In this document: piece after piece, positions 17,130-23,424 of the stretch
How the letters are laid out: every line of letters starts with the position of its first letter
Numbering within the stretch: position 1 is the stretch's first letter
Origin: CAYLZN01 sp964387935
Lineage (GTDB): Bacteria; Acidobacteriota; Vicinamibacteria; Vicinamibacterales; JAFNAJ01
NCBI GenBank assembly: GCA_964387935.1
Contig: CAYLZN010000053.1
Span: 1 to 23,424 of the forward strand
DNA length: 23,424 nucleotides
Direction of reading: 5' to 3'
Notes under the pieces: generated by a model
Databases searched by the model: none
Told to the model about the DNA's origin: nothing
The model's input: only the letters and a program-made list of their open reading frames with translations
Program-made: the position numbers and the translations under genes

Positions 17130-18461
17130 ATGCCCGCCACGGCCTCGCGCCCCATTGCCCGCATCGCCTGGCGCAACGTGCGCAAGCACTGGCGACACTC
17201 GCTCGGGGCCATGCTGTCGATCGTGGTCGGCTTCGTCGCCATCGGGCTGTTCGAGGGCTACCTCACCGACCTCGATCGACTGCAGCGGGAGTGGTACGTC
17301 CACCGCGGCATGATGGGACACGTGATCATCGAGCGGCGCGGCGCGTCGGGCAGCGCCGGCCGGGAGGATCCGTGGCGCCACGCCCTCCACCGCGACGATC
17401 AGGCGTTCATCGACGGGTTCCTCGGCGAACGCTCCGCGGACGTCGCGATGCGCGTGCGGCTGCTCCAGTTGGGCGGGCTGGCCAGCACCGGGCGGTCCGG
17501 CGTGATGTTCGTCGGGTGGGGCCTGGACGTCGCGGAGGGGGCACAGCTGCGTCGGGACTGGACGTGGAACGTCACCGCGGGTGTGCCGCTCCACAAGGCA
17601 CCGCCCAACGCCGTCATCGTCGGCAACGGGCTGGGCGGGTTGCTCGACTGCGCCGGCCCTCTGCCCTCGACCGCGATCGGGCGGGATGGGAAGCCCACGG
17701 GGGAACAGCGTCCGATCACATGTCGTCAGCCACGCCTGCAGCTGTCCTCGACGACAGAGGGCGGCCAGCTCAACGTGATCGACCCCGAGATCGTGGGCCT
17801 GTTCGACGCCGGGCTCAAGGACATCGACAACCGCTTCCTGCACCTGCCGCTCGACCTGGCCCAGCGGCTCGCCGACACCGAGGCCGTCACGATGTACGCG
17901 GTCCTGCTGCGGGATGAGCGGCTGATCGGCGAGTTCGTCGAGGACCTCCAGCGGCGGGCGTCGGCGCGCGGCCTCGAGATCGTTGGCGTCCCCTGGAACG
18001 AACACGAGATCTCGGACCTGTACCGGCGCACCAACAGCATCCTGGCCATCTATCGCAACCTCGTCGTGCTCATCGTGGTGGCCATCGCGGGCATGTCGGT
18101 TCTCACGACCATGCTCAAGTCCGTCAACGAACGGGTGCGGGAGATCGGGACGCTGCGGAGCCTCGGCTTCAGGCGTCGTCATGTGCTGGCACTGTTCACC
18201 GTGGAGTCGGCCCTGCTGGCGGCGGTGGCGTCCAGCGTGGGCCTGGCCGCGACCTGGGGGCTGACGCGGTTGATCAATGCCGCGCACGTCAGCTACGACG
18301 GCGGCGTCGCCGCGACACCCATTCCGCTGACTGTCAGTCTCGTGCCTGCCGCCTGCCTGTTTGCGGTGGTGTTCCTCTCCGGGGTGGCCATGCTCGCGGC
18401 CCTGCTGCCGGCCCGGCGTGCAGCCCGCCTTGGCATCCCGGATGCGCTGGGGCACGTGTAG
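17130..18461 (+). CDS. FtsX/LolC-family ABC transporter permease (second of two)
   Basis: Inner-membrane permease, 443 residues. One N-terminal helix (LGAMLSIVVGFVAIGLFEGY, about 25-44) is followed by a periplasmic domain and three C-terminal helices starting near residue 302 (NLVVLIVVAIAGMSVLTTML). The FtsX motif VNERVREIGTLRSLGFRRRH lies between the second and third helices. Two periplasmic cysteines (in LLDCAGP and ITCRQP) could form a disulfide. The ATG is 7 bases after the LolA-like gene. It is diverged from the first permease but shares topology and a recognisable stretch, which supports a heterodimeric transporter. No ATPase gene of its own is present. Confidence 0.9.
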   Translation: MPATASRPIARIAWRNVRKHWRHSLGAMLSIVVGFVAIGLFEGYLTDLDRLQREWYVHRGMMGHVIIERRGASGSAGREDPWRHALHRDDQAFIDGFLGERSADVAMRVRLLQLGGLASTGRSGVMFVGWGLDVAEGAQLRRDWTWNVTAGVPLHKAPPNAVIVGNGLGGLLDCAGPLPSTAIGRDGKPTGEQRPITCRQPRLQLSSTTEGGQLNVIDPEIVGLFDAGLKDIDNRFLHLPLDLAQRLADTEAVTMYAVLLRDERLIGEFVEDLQRRASARGLEIVGVPWNEHEISDLYRRTNSILAIYRNLVVLIVVAIAGMSVLTTMLKSVNERVREIGTLRSLGFRRRHVLALFTVESALLAAVASSVGLAATWGLTRLINAAHVSYDGGVAATPIPLTVSLVPAACLFAVVFLSGVAMLAALLPARRAARLGIPDALGHV

Positions 18462-18475
18462 GGAGTTAAACTCCC
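18461..18475. repeat. 15-base palindrome after the second permease
   Basis: GGGAGTTAAACTCCC is a perfect inverted repeat that begins on the last base of the permease stop codon and ends 5 bases before the next GTG. As RNA it gives a 6-bp stem with a 3-base loop, but no T-run follows. It could be a weak terminator, an RNA hairpin limiting translation of the next gene, or an operator. Confidence 0.5.
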
Positions 18476-18480
18476 GGCCG

Positions 18481-19902
18481 GTGACGTCGCGACGGCTGTC
18501 TCCCGGATCCGGAGTGCCCCTGGCCCTGCTCGCGGTGCTGGCGTGCCGCCTCGCGTGGGCCGCGCTGCTGGTGCCGGCGTTCCAGCACCCGGACGAACCG
18601 CAGCACCTCGCCTACATCGCCACACTCGTCGAGCAACGCAGTTCAGCCATCCCCCCACAGATCGCGCCAGGCGTATCGCAGCGTGTGATCAGCGCGATGG
18701 CGGCCAACGGCTGGTGGGCGTACTACGGACGCCCGACTCCCGCAGAGTTGCCCGCGACGCTCGAGGCCGCCGGCCTGACGATGCCCCTCGTGATGCCGCG
18801 TGCGTACTACGTCGGGTCGGCGTGGTGGCTGCGGCTGGTGGGCGTCGATACGCTCATGGCCCAGTACTGGACCCTGCGCGTGCTGTCGGCGTTGCTGGGG
18901 ATCGCGACGGCGGCGGCGATCTGGGCCGGCTGCCGCCGGGCGTTCGGCCGGCCGGTGGCGAACGGCACGCTGGCCCTGCTGGCGTTTCATCCGCAGTTTG
19001 CGCTCGTCTCGACAGCCGTGAATCCCGACGTGGTCGTCAACCTCGCCGGCGCCCTGGTCTGGTGGCAGGCCGCGCGGGCGATTCGAGGACCGGCCCGCAT
19101 CGGTGCCGTGGCACTGGCCGTCGTCGCCGCCGCTGCCGGCGCACTGAGCAAGCGCCTCGGCCTGCCCCTGTTGATCATGGCGGCCCTCGTGGCGGTCGCG
19201 GTGGTCCTGATCGTGCGCCGAGGCGAGATGCGGACAGGGCTCGCGCACTCCCGCCGGCTGGTCGTTGCGGTGCTGGGCGTCTCGGTCGGCCTCGCCGTTC
19301 TGTTCGTGGCCGAGTGGTCGCAGGTGTTCCGGTACGCGGCGGACCTTCTCGGCGGTGGCGACCCGGTGTCGATGCCATCTGCGCCGTCGTTCGAGATCTT
19401 CACGCGCAACCTGGGCCAGAGCGCGTGGCTCAACGCGGGGTGGCTGACCGTGCCGGCCCAGGCCGGCTGGTATCGGGTGGCCTTCTGGGTGAGCGCGCTG
19501 GCCCTGGGCGCGCTGCCGCTCTTGCCGGGGACGCCGGGCCTGAAAGGCCCGGCGCTCCATCAGGCCAACCTGAAAGGCCCGGCGCTCCATCAGGCCAACG
19601 CCCCGGCGCTCCATCAGGTCCGCCACGACCGGGCGGCCCGATGGCTGATCGCGCTGGCCGTGGCATTCGTCGTGGTGCAGACCTCCTCCGTCTACGCCGG
19701 CTACTTCCGGGCGGGGTATGCGGCGCAGGGCCGCTACCTGTTCCCGGTGATCGGGCCCTTCCTGGCGCTCGTCTGGATTGGCGCCACGTGGTGGACGCCG
19801 CGGCGCTGGCGCCGGTGTGTCTGGGGCGTCCTCGTCGCGGTGATGGTGCTGCTCGATTTCTGGGCGTGGACCATGGTGATCGTTCCGGGGTTTGCGCGCT
19901 AG
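18481..19902 (+). CDS. DUF2142-like / GT-C-like polytopic membrane protein
   Basis: Integral membrane protein of 473 residues with roughly ten hydrophobic segments. Early on it carries FQHPDEPQHLAYIATLVEQ, the acidic first loop typical of DUF2142 proteins and related GT-C-type glycosyltransferases, which use lipid-phosphate sugars at the membrane. Later blocks include ALLAFHPQFALVSTAVNPD and AQGRYLFPVIGPFLAL near the end. The GTG at 18481 is the first good start before the first helix; spacing to an AGGGAG sequence is long. At residues about 351-380 the protein contains the repeated phrase LKGPALHQAN, encoded by a DNA repeat that looks inserted between two helices. It probably acts in surface glycan assembly. 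Confidence 0.78.
   Translation: MTSRRLSPGSGVPLALLAVLACRLAWAALLVPAFQHPDEPQHLAYIATLVEQRSSAIPPQIAPGVSQRVISAMAANGWWAYYGRPTPAELPATLEAAGLTMPLVMPRAYYVGSAWWLRLVGVDTLMAQYWTLRVLSALLGIATAAAIWAGCRRAFGRPVANGTLALLAFHPQFALVSTAVNPDVVVNLAGALVWWQAARAIRGPARIGAVALAVVAAAAGALSKRLGLPLLIMAALVAVAVVLIVRRGEMRTGLAHSRRLVVAVLGVSVGLAVLFVAEWSQVFRYAADLLGGGDPVSMPSAPSFEIFTRNLGQSAWLNAGWLTVPAQAGWYRVAFWVSALALGALPLLPGTPGLKGPALHQANLKGPALHQANAPALHQVRHDRAARWLIALAVAFVVVQTSSVYAGYFRAGYAAQGRYLFPVIGPFLALVWIGATWWTPRRWRRCVWGVLVAVMVLLDFWAWTMVIVPGFAR
19532..19620. repeat. Hairpin-forming 30-bp tandem repeat inside the DUF2142-like gene
   Basis: A 30-base unit occurs twice in a row (19539-19568 and 19569-19598), and its core CCCGGCGCTCCATCAGG recurs a third time (19602-19618). 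The first copy makes a perfect 9-bp inverted repeat, CGCCGGGCC (19532-19540) with GGCCCGGCG (19546-19554) around TGAAA. The 30- and 24-base periods keep the frame. Looks like a dispersed REP-type element or its remnant sitting in a loop of the membrane protein. Confidence 0.85.
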
Positions 19903-19960
19903 GCACGCGAGCGCCCGCGCGCTTACGTCCGGTCCGGGTGACCGGTCCCCGTGCAGTATC

Positions 19961-22546
19961 ATGAGCGTCGAACGCGGCTTCGACGCGTTCCTTCAACTAC
20001 ACCCCGTCATGCAGTCATCTGCCGCCCCGCCCGGAGATGCCGCGAGCCAGCAAGGGGCATCCTCCGGGGAGGCGCCGGCCCCGTGGCGCACCGAATTGGC
20101 ACGGCTCGTCGTTGAAACCTGCGGGTACGCGTCCACGCTCGTCGTCGCCGGGCACAGCATCGAACTCGCAGGCCTCCTCCTGCGCCTCGGGAGCGATGCG
20201 TGGGCAGTCCTCGACACCCCGGATGCCGCCCCAGTTGAGAACGGTCAAGCGGCCGGGCGGTACGTGCGGGGCGGCGTGGAATCACTGCCGTTCGAAGCGG
20301 GGCACTTCACCACCGTGGCGTTCGAGAGCCTGGACATCGACCGGAGCGACCTGGCAGCGGTCGCGCGCGAAGCTCGTCGAGTGGCGGCGCGGTACGTGCT
20401 GGTGCGAATCGCGCCCCGCGCGGCCGGTGAACACACGGGCCGTGAGCGCCTCGAGCGTGCGTGGTTCGCCGAGGGATTCCGGAAGCACCCCCGCTACTAC
20501 GACGTCAGCCCGTACGAGAGCTTGAACGGCGAATCCCCCGGCGAGGTGATCGCCTTCGAGCGGGTCCCCGATGCGGCTGCGGCGCGCTACCCCCTGGCGG
20601 CGATGGAGGCCAGCCGGCTGCTTCACATGGACATGCTGCGCGAGCCGGGCCGGCGGAGCGATGCACACTGCTACAGGTATCACGTCGCGGCCGAGTTCGT
20701 ACGGCCCGGAGACATCGTGCTCGACGTCGCCTGCGGCTACGGATACGGCAGTCATCTCCTGTTCGCGCGGTCGCGCGCCGCGCGCGCGATCGGCGCCGAC
20801 GTCGACGCCGACAGCGTCGAGTACGCCCGCGCCCACTACGCGCGCGAAGGCGCCGTCGAGTTCCGGGAGGGCGACGCGCAGGCGCTCGACTGGCTGCCCG
20901 ACAACAGCGTGGATTTCGTGGCGAGCTTCGAGACCATCGAGCACCTCGCCGATCCCGACGCGTTCCTCCGGGAGGTGCGTCGCGTGCTGCGGCCGGCGGG
21001 ACGGGCGATGTTCAGTGCGCCCGACCGGTGGGTGGACGAGACGGGCAGGGACCCCAACCCCCATCACCAGCAAATTTACTCGTGGGATCGCCTGCTGGAC
21101 GAGTGCCGACGATACTTCCTGGTCGAGAAGGGGTTCACGCAGACGGCGGGCGGCGCCATGAAGCTGCACCACGCGGGGCGTGCCTGGCGCGAGGTGCCGG
21201 TCGAGGTCCCGCTGGCGACGGAGACCGAGTGGGTGCTCACGCTCTGCATGAAAGACCCGTGGCGCTGCGGGGACGTGCCGTACGTCGAGACCCTGTTCCC
21301 CATCCCCTCGACCGCCGACTTCCATGTCTCCGCCTTCGCGCGCGACTATCTCAACCCGTGGCTCGTGCGGGGCATGGTGGCCATCGGGGTCCGGAACACG
21401 TCCGTGGCCAACCTGCGGTCGATGCAGACGCGGGTGGTCGAGTCCGCGCCGCACGAGTCGGTGGATCGCGGGGCCGCGCTCTGCGGGCTCCTCTACGATC
21501 GCCTGGCAAGCCCGCGGGCGAACCGGACGGAGGAAGACGCCCTGCTGGCGGAGGTGCGGCGCTATGCGGCACTGCCATCGCCGACGCCTCACCAGTTGCG
21601 CTGGCAGGTGTCGCTGCTCTTTGCCGGCGCGGAACTGGCGCGCGTGCGGGGCAGGCTCGACGAGGCGCGAGCGCTTTACGAGGCCTGTGCCGAGCGCGAC
21701 GTGACGGGCTACAGCCCGCTGCTCGGCAACAGGATTCTCGACGCGCGGTTCTGGCTGGCGGTGGCGGCGGCGCGACGCGGCGACCGCGGCGCAGCTGGTG
21801 ATCAGCTGCGCAGGAGCGTCGAGGAGACCCGCCGACTCGCGACCGGATCGTGGGTGAATATCTGGGGGGACCCGCAGCGCCCGCTGGCCTTCGGGCTCGC
21901 GGAGATGGCGCAGCTCTTCGACAAGGCGAGCCGCGCGGCGTACGGGCTCCAGTTCCTCGACGCATGGGAGACGCGCCCCGGCCTGTTCTTCGCCGAGGCC
22001 CAGGGGTTCTTCGAGCGCCAGCTCCGTCGCGGCGACATCGAACGGGACACGCTGCAGCAGCGTGTCGCTGCGCTCGCGCACCAGCTCGTCGAGGCTGATC
22101 GAACCGCCCAGGCGTTCGCTCGCGACGTCAACGCCCGTGACGAGCACGCGCAGGCGCTGGCGGTCCAGGTGCGGCAGCAGGATGCGCACGCACAGGCGCT
22201 GGCCGCCGAAGTCGCCCGACAAGCAGCACGTGCCCAGGAGCTGGCCGCCGAAGTGGCACGTCGTGACGCGCGTGCGCAGGAGCTGGCGGAGGAGGTGCGG
22301 CAGCAGGATGCCCTCGCACAGCAGCTCGCCGGGCAGATCCGCGACATCGACGCGGCCCGTCAGGCCCTCGCAGTCGAGTCGGCGCGCCAGCGGGAGGCGC
22401 TCGAGTCCCGGGCCAATGACCTGGCCGCCGCCCTCGAGTCCGCCGAGGCGCGCGAACGCGAGCTCGAACGCGCGCTCGACGTCGAGCGCCGCAAGACGCT
22501 CTGGCAACGCGTGCGCGAGCGGGTCACGGGACCGGGCCATGAGTAA
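19961..22546 (+). CDS. Multidomain protein: degenerate plus intact SAM methyltransferase, TPR-like region, C-terminal coiled coil
   Basis: Large cytoplasmic protein of 861 residues. Residues ~45-150 resemble a class I methyltransferase fold but with a degraded motif I (TLVVAGHSIELAGLLL, no G-x-G-x-G). Residues ~240-400 hold an intact domain: VLDVACGYGYGSHLLF, GADVDADSVEYARAHY, FETIEHLADPDAFLREVRRV. A helical, TPR-like stretch follows (GRLDEARALYEACAERDVTGYSPLLG and AAARRGDRGAAGDQLRRS, about 540-630). From about 690 to 850 it is a coiled coil with 14-residue repeats. I chose ATG 19961; ATG 20009 is possible and neither has a clear Shine-Dalgarno sequence. The end overlaps the next gene by 8 bases (ATGAGTAA). 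Likely role: methylation in glycan assembly, with the coiled coil as scaffold or spacer; substrate unknown. Confidence 0.82.
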   Translation: MSVERGFDAFLQLHPVMQSSAAPPGDAASQQGASSGEAPAPWRTELARLVVETCGYASTLVVAGHSIELAGLLLRLGSDAWAVLDTPDAAPVENGQAAGRYVRGGVESLPFEAGHFTTVAFESLDIDRSDLAAVAREARRVAARYVLVRIAPRAAGEHTGRERLERAWFAEGFRKHPRYYDVSPYESLNGESPGEVIAFERVPDAAAARYPLAAMEASRLLHMDMLREPGRRSDAHCYRYHVAAEFVRPGDIVLDVACGYGYGSHLLFARSRAARAIGADVDADSVEYARAHYAREGAVEFREGDAQALDWLPDNSVDFVASFETIEHLADPDAFLREVRRVLRPAGRAMFSAPDRWVDETGRDPNPHHQQIYSWDRLLDECRRYFLVEKGFTQTAGGAMKLHHAGRAWREVPVEVPLATETEWVLTLCMKDPWRCGDVPYVETLFPIPSTADFHVSAFARDYLNPWLVRGMVAIGVRNTSVANLRSMQTRVVESAPHESVDRGAALCGLLYDRLASPRANRTEEDALLAEVRRYAALPSPTPHQLRWQVSLLFAGAELARVRGRLDEARALYEACAERDVTGYSPLLGNRILDARFWLAVAAARRGDRGAAGDQLRRSVEETRRLATGSWVNIWGDPQRPLAFGLAEMAQLFDKASRAAYGLQFLDAWETRPGLFFAEAQGFFERQLRRGDIERDTLQQRVAALAHQLVEADRTAQAFARDVNARDEHAQALAVQVRQQDAHAQALAAEVARQAARAQELAAEVARRDARAQELAEEVRQQDALAQQLAGQIRDIDAARQALAVESARQREALESRANDLAAALESAEARERELERALDVERRKTLWQRVRERVTGPGHE
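22145..22354 (+). repeat. Five 42-bp coding repeats (14-residue coiled-coil units)
   Basis: Five consecutive 42-base units at 22145, 22187, 22229, 22271 and 22313 encode variants of HAQALAxEVxRQxA. Two heptads per unit with Ala/Leu/Val at core positions fit a coiled coil. Units differ at many bases, so they are old or under selection, not a fresh duplication. Confidence 0.8.
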
Positions 22547-23424
22547 GGCGACCGTCGGGATCGTCCTGGTCACGCACAACGCGTCGCTGGCGGTGCGCGT
22601 GACGCTCGCGAGCCTTCGGCGCGCGCAGAACGACGTCTCGACCGAGGTGGTCGTCGTCGACAACGCGTCGGACGATCTCAACCGCGGGACGATTGCCGCC
22701 GCCGTGGCGGCACATCGACAGGCCGGCCAGCCGTGGACCCACGTGCAGCTCGAGAAGAACCTCGGGTTCGCCGGTGGCAACAACGTGGGCATCCGCCGCT
22801 TCCTCGAGACGCCCACGGTCTCCCACGTCTGCCTCCTCAACAGCGACGTGATCGTCACCGACCACTGGCTCGATCGCCTGCTGGAGGGCGGCTGCCGCCT
22901 GACGAGTGCCGTCACCAACAAGGCCGACAGCGAGCAGTGTGTCCCGGTGGACTACACACTGAGCCTGGCCGACTGCCTCGATGTTGACCGCGAAACGCTT
23001 CGCGCCGGCGTGTACGAACGGGTGCGGACGTTTGCGGACACCTGGTACGCCGCGTGGCGCGGACATCTCGTCGAAGCCGAGCCGACGTTCTTCTGTGCCC
23101 TGCTGCCCGTCGACGTGTTCCAGCGGATCGGCCTGCTGGACGAGCGCTTCTTCCCGGGAGGGTACGAGGACGATGACTTCTGCCTGCGGATGAAGCAGGC
23201 CGGGGAGCGCACGCATCTCTCGAGGGACGTGTTCATCCATCACTGGGGCTCGGCGTCCTTCGGCCAGCTTCCGCACGAGTACTTCTCGACGCACGCGAAG
23301 CGGAACCGCGAGTACCTCGAGGCGAAGCACGGCATGCGCTGGCGACGGCGGCCGGAGAAACCTTTCGTGGCCTACGGCGCCGATGCGGCGTTCGCCCTGC
23401 GCCGGGAGCCAGATACCGCACGAA
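22539..23424 (+). CDS. Glycosyltransferase family 2, partial (C-terminus beyond window)
   Basis: Inverting GT-A glycosyltransferase, with 295 residues visible and open to the window end. It starts MSKATVGIVLVTHNASLAV (nucleotide-binding strand) and continues with VVVVDNASDD, KNLGFAGGNNVGIRRFL, LLNSDVIVTDHWLDRLL (the DxD-like NSD metal motif), and GGYEDDDFCLRMKQAG with the acidic catalytic region. HHWGSASF follows, as in rhamnosyl- and galactosyl-type transferases of O-antigen loci. The ATG overlaps the end of the methyltransferase gene by 8 bases, which indicates coupling. Sugar specificity cannot be inferred. Confidence 0.93.
   Translation, partial: MSKATVGIVLVTHNASLAVRVTLASLRRAQNDVSTEVVVVDNASDDLNRGTIAAAVAAHRQAGQPWTHVQLEKNLGFAGGNNVGIRRFLETPTVSHVCLLNSDVIVTDHWLDRLLEGGCRLTSAVTNKADSEQCVPVDYTLSLADCLDVDRETLRAGVYERVRTFADTWYAAWRGHLVEAEPTFFCALLPVDVFQRIGLLDERFFPGGYEDDDFCLRMKQAGERTHLSRDVFIHHWGSASFGQLPHEYFSTHAKRNREYLEAKHGMRWRRRPEKPFVAYGADAAFALRREPDTAR

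Noticed and set aside
18461..18475. Intrinsic terminator after the second permease
   Set aside because: Perfect hairpin, but no T-run follows and the next gene starts 5 bases later on the same strand; kept only as a palindrome.
19929..19945. CCGGTC/GACCGG inverted repeat before the methyltransferase fusion as an operator or terminator
   Set aside because: A 6-bp GC-rich stem is expected by chance in this DNA, with no T-run or second copy.
20282..22921. 879-codon minus-strand open frame opposite the methyltransferase fusion
   Set aside because: No motif is recognisable, it crosses a real gene junction, and the plus strand has clear methyltransferase and coiled-coil sequence.

Overview
The DNA is visibly very GC-rich, with mostly G/C third codon positions, frequent GTG starts and many 1-8 base gene overlaps. 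A run of 10 Ns at 11677-11686 marks it as a draft or metagenome assembly. Complex I subunits, an LPS-type heptose isomerase homologue, Lol-type export genes and an outer-membrane barrel together show a diderm aerobic or respiring bacterium. Protein style and layout suggest Acidobacteriota, possibly the Vicinamibacteria, but that is inference, since no marker gene is present.

Region 1 (1-10032, minus strand) is a compact respiratory complex I operon. In transcription order it reads nuoA, nuoB, nuoC, a gmhA-like SIS isomerase gene, nuoD, nuoE, nuoF, nuoH, nuoJ, nuoK, nuoL and nuoM (cut by the window edge). Three things are odd. nuoG and nuoI are missing from their usual places. A sugar-phosphate isomerase gene sits between nuoC and nuoD. 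nuoL carries an in-frame TAA at 2519-2521 that splits it into two open reading frames.

Region 2 (10033-10216) is a divergent intergenic region. It holds a candidate nuo promoter on the minus strand and a TATACT box plus a small hairpin ahead of the plus-strand genes.

Region 3 (10217-13072, plus strand) has a GT4-type glycosyltransferase and a coiled-coil plus SAM-methyltransferase protein of the kind found in O-antigen and capsule loci.

Region 4 (13077-18461, plus strand) is a tightly packed envelope-trafficking cassette: an outer-membrane beta-barrel protein, a LolD/MacB-type ABC ATPase, an FtsX-family permease, a LolA-like periplasmic protein and a second, paralogous FtsX-family permease. 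Together they could form a complete route from inner membrane to outer membrane. The ATPase, however, lacks roughly 55-60 residues including the Q-loop, an in-frame internal deletion.

Region 5 (18481-23424, plus strand) returns to glycan genes: a DUF2142/GT-C-like membrane protein carrying an in-frame hairpin-forming repeat insertion, an 861-residue protein (degenerate plus intact methyltransferase domains, TPR-like region, coiled coil built of 42-bp repeats), and a GT2 glycosyltransferase cut by the window edge. The best candidate for an undescribed system is the combination of regions 3-5: surface-glycan enzymes, two methyltransferases with long coiled coils, and a dedicated LolCDE/LolA-like exporter with its own barrel.
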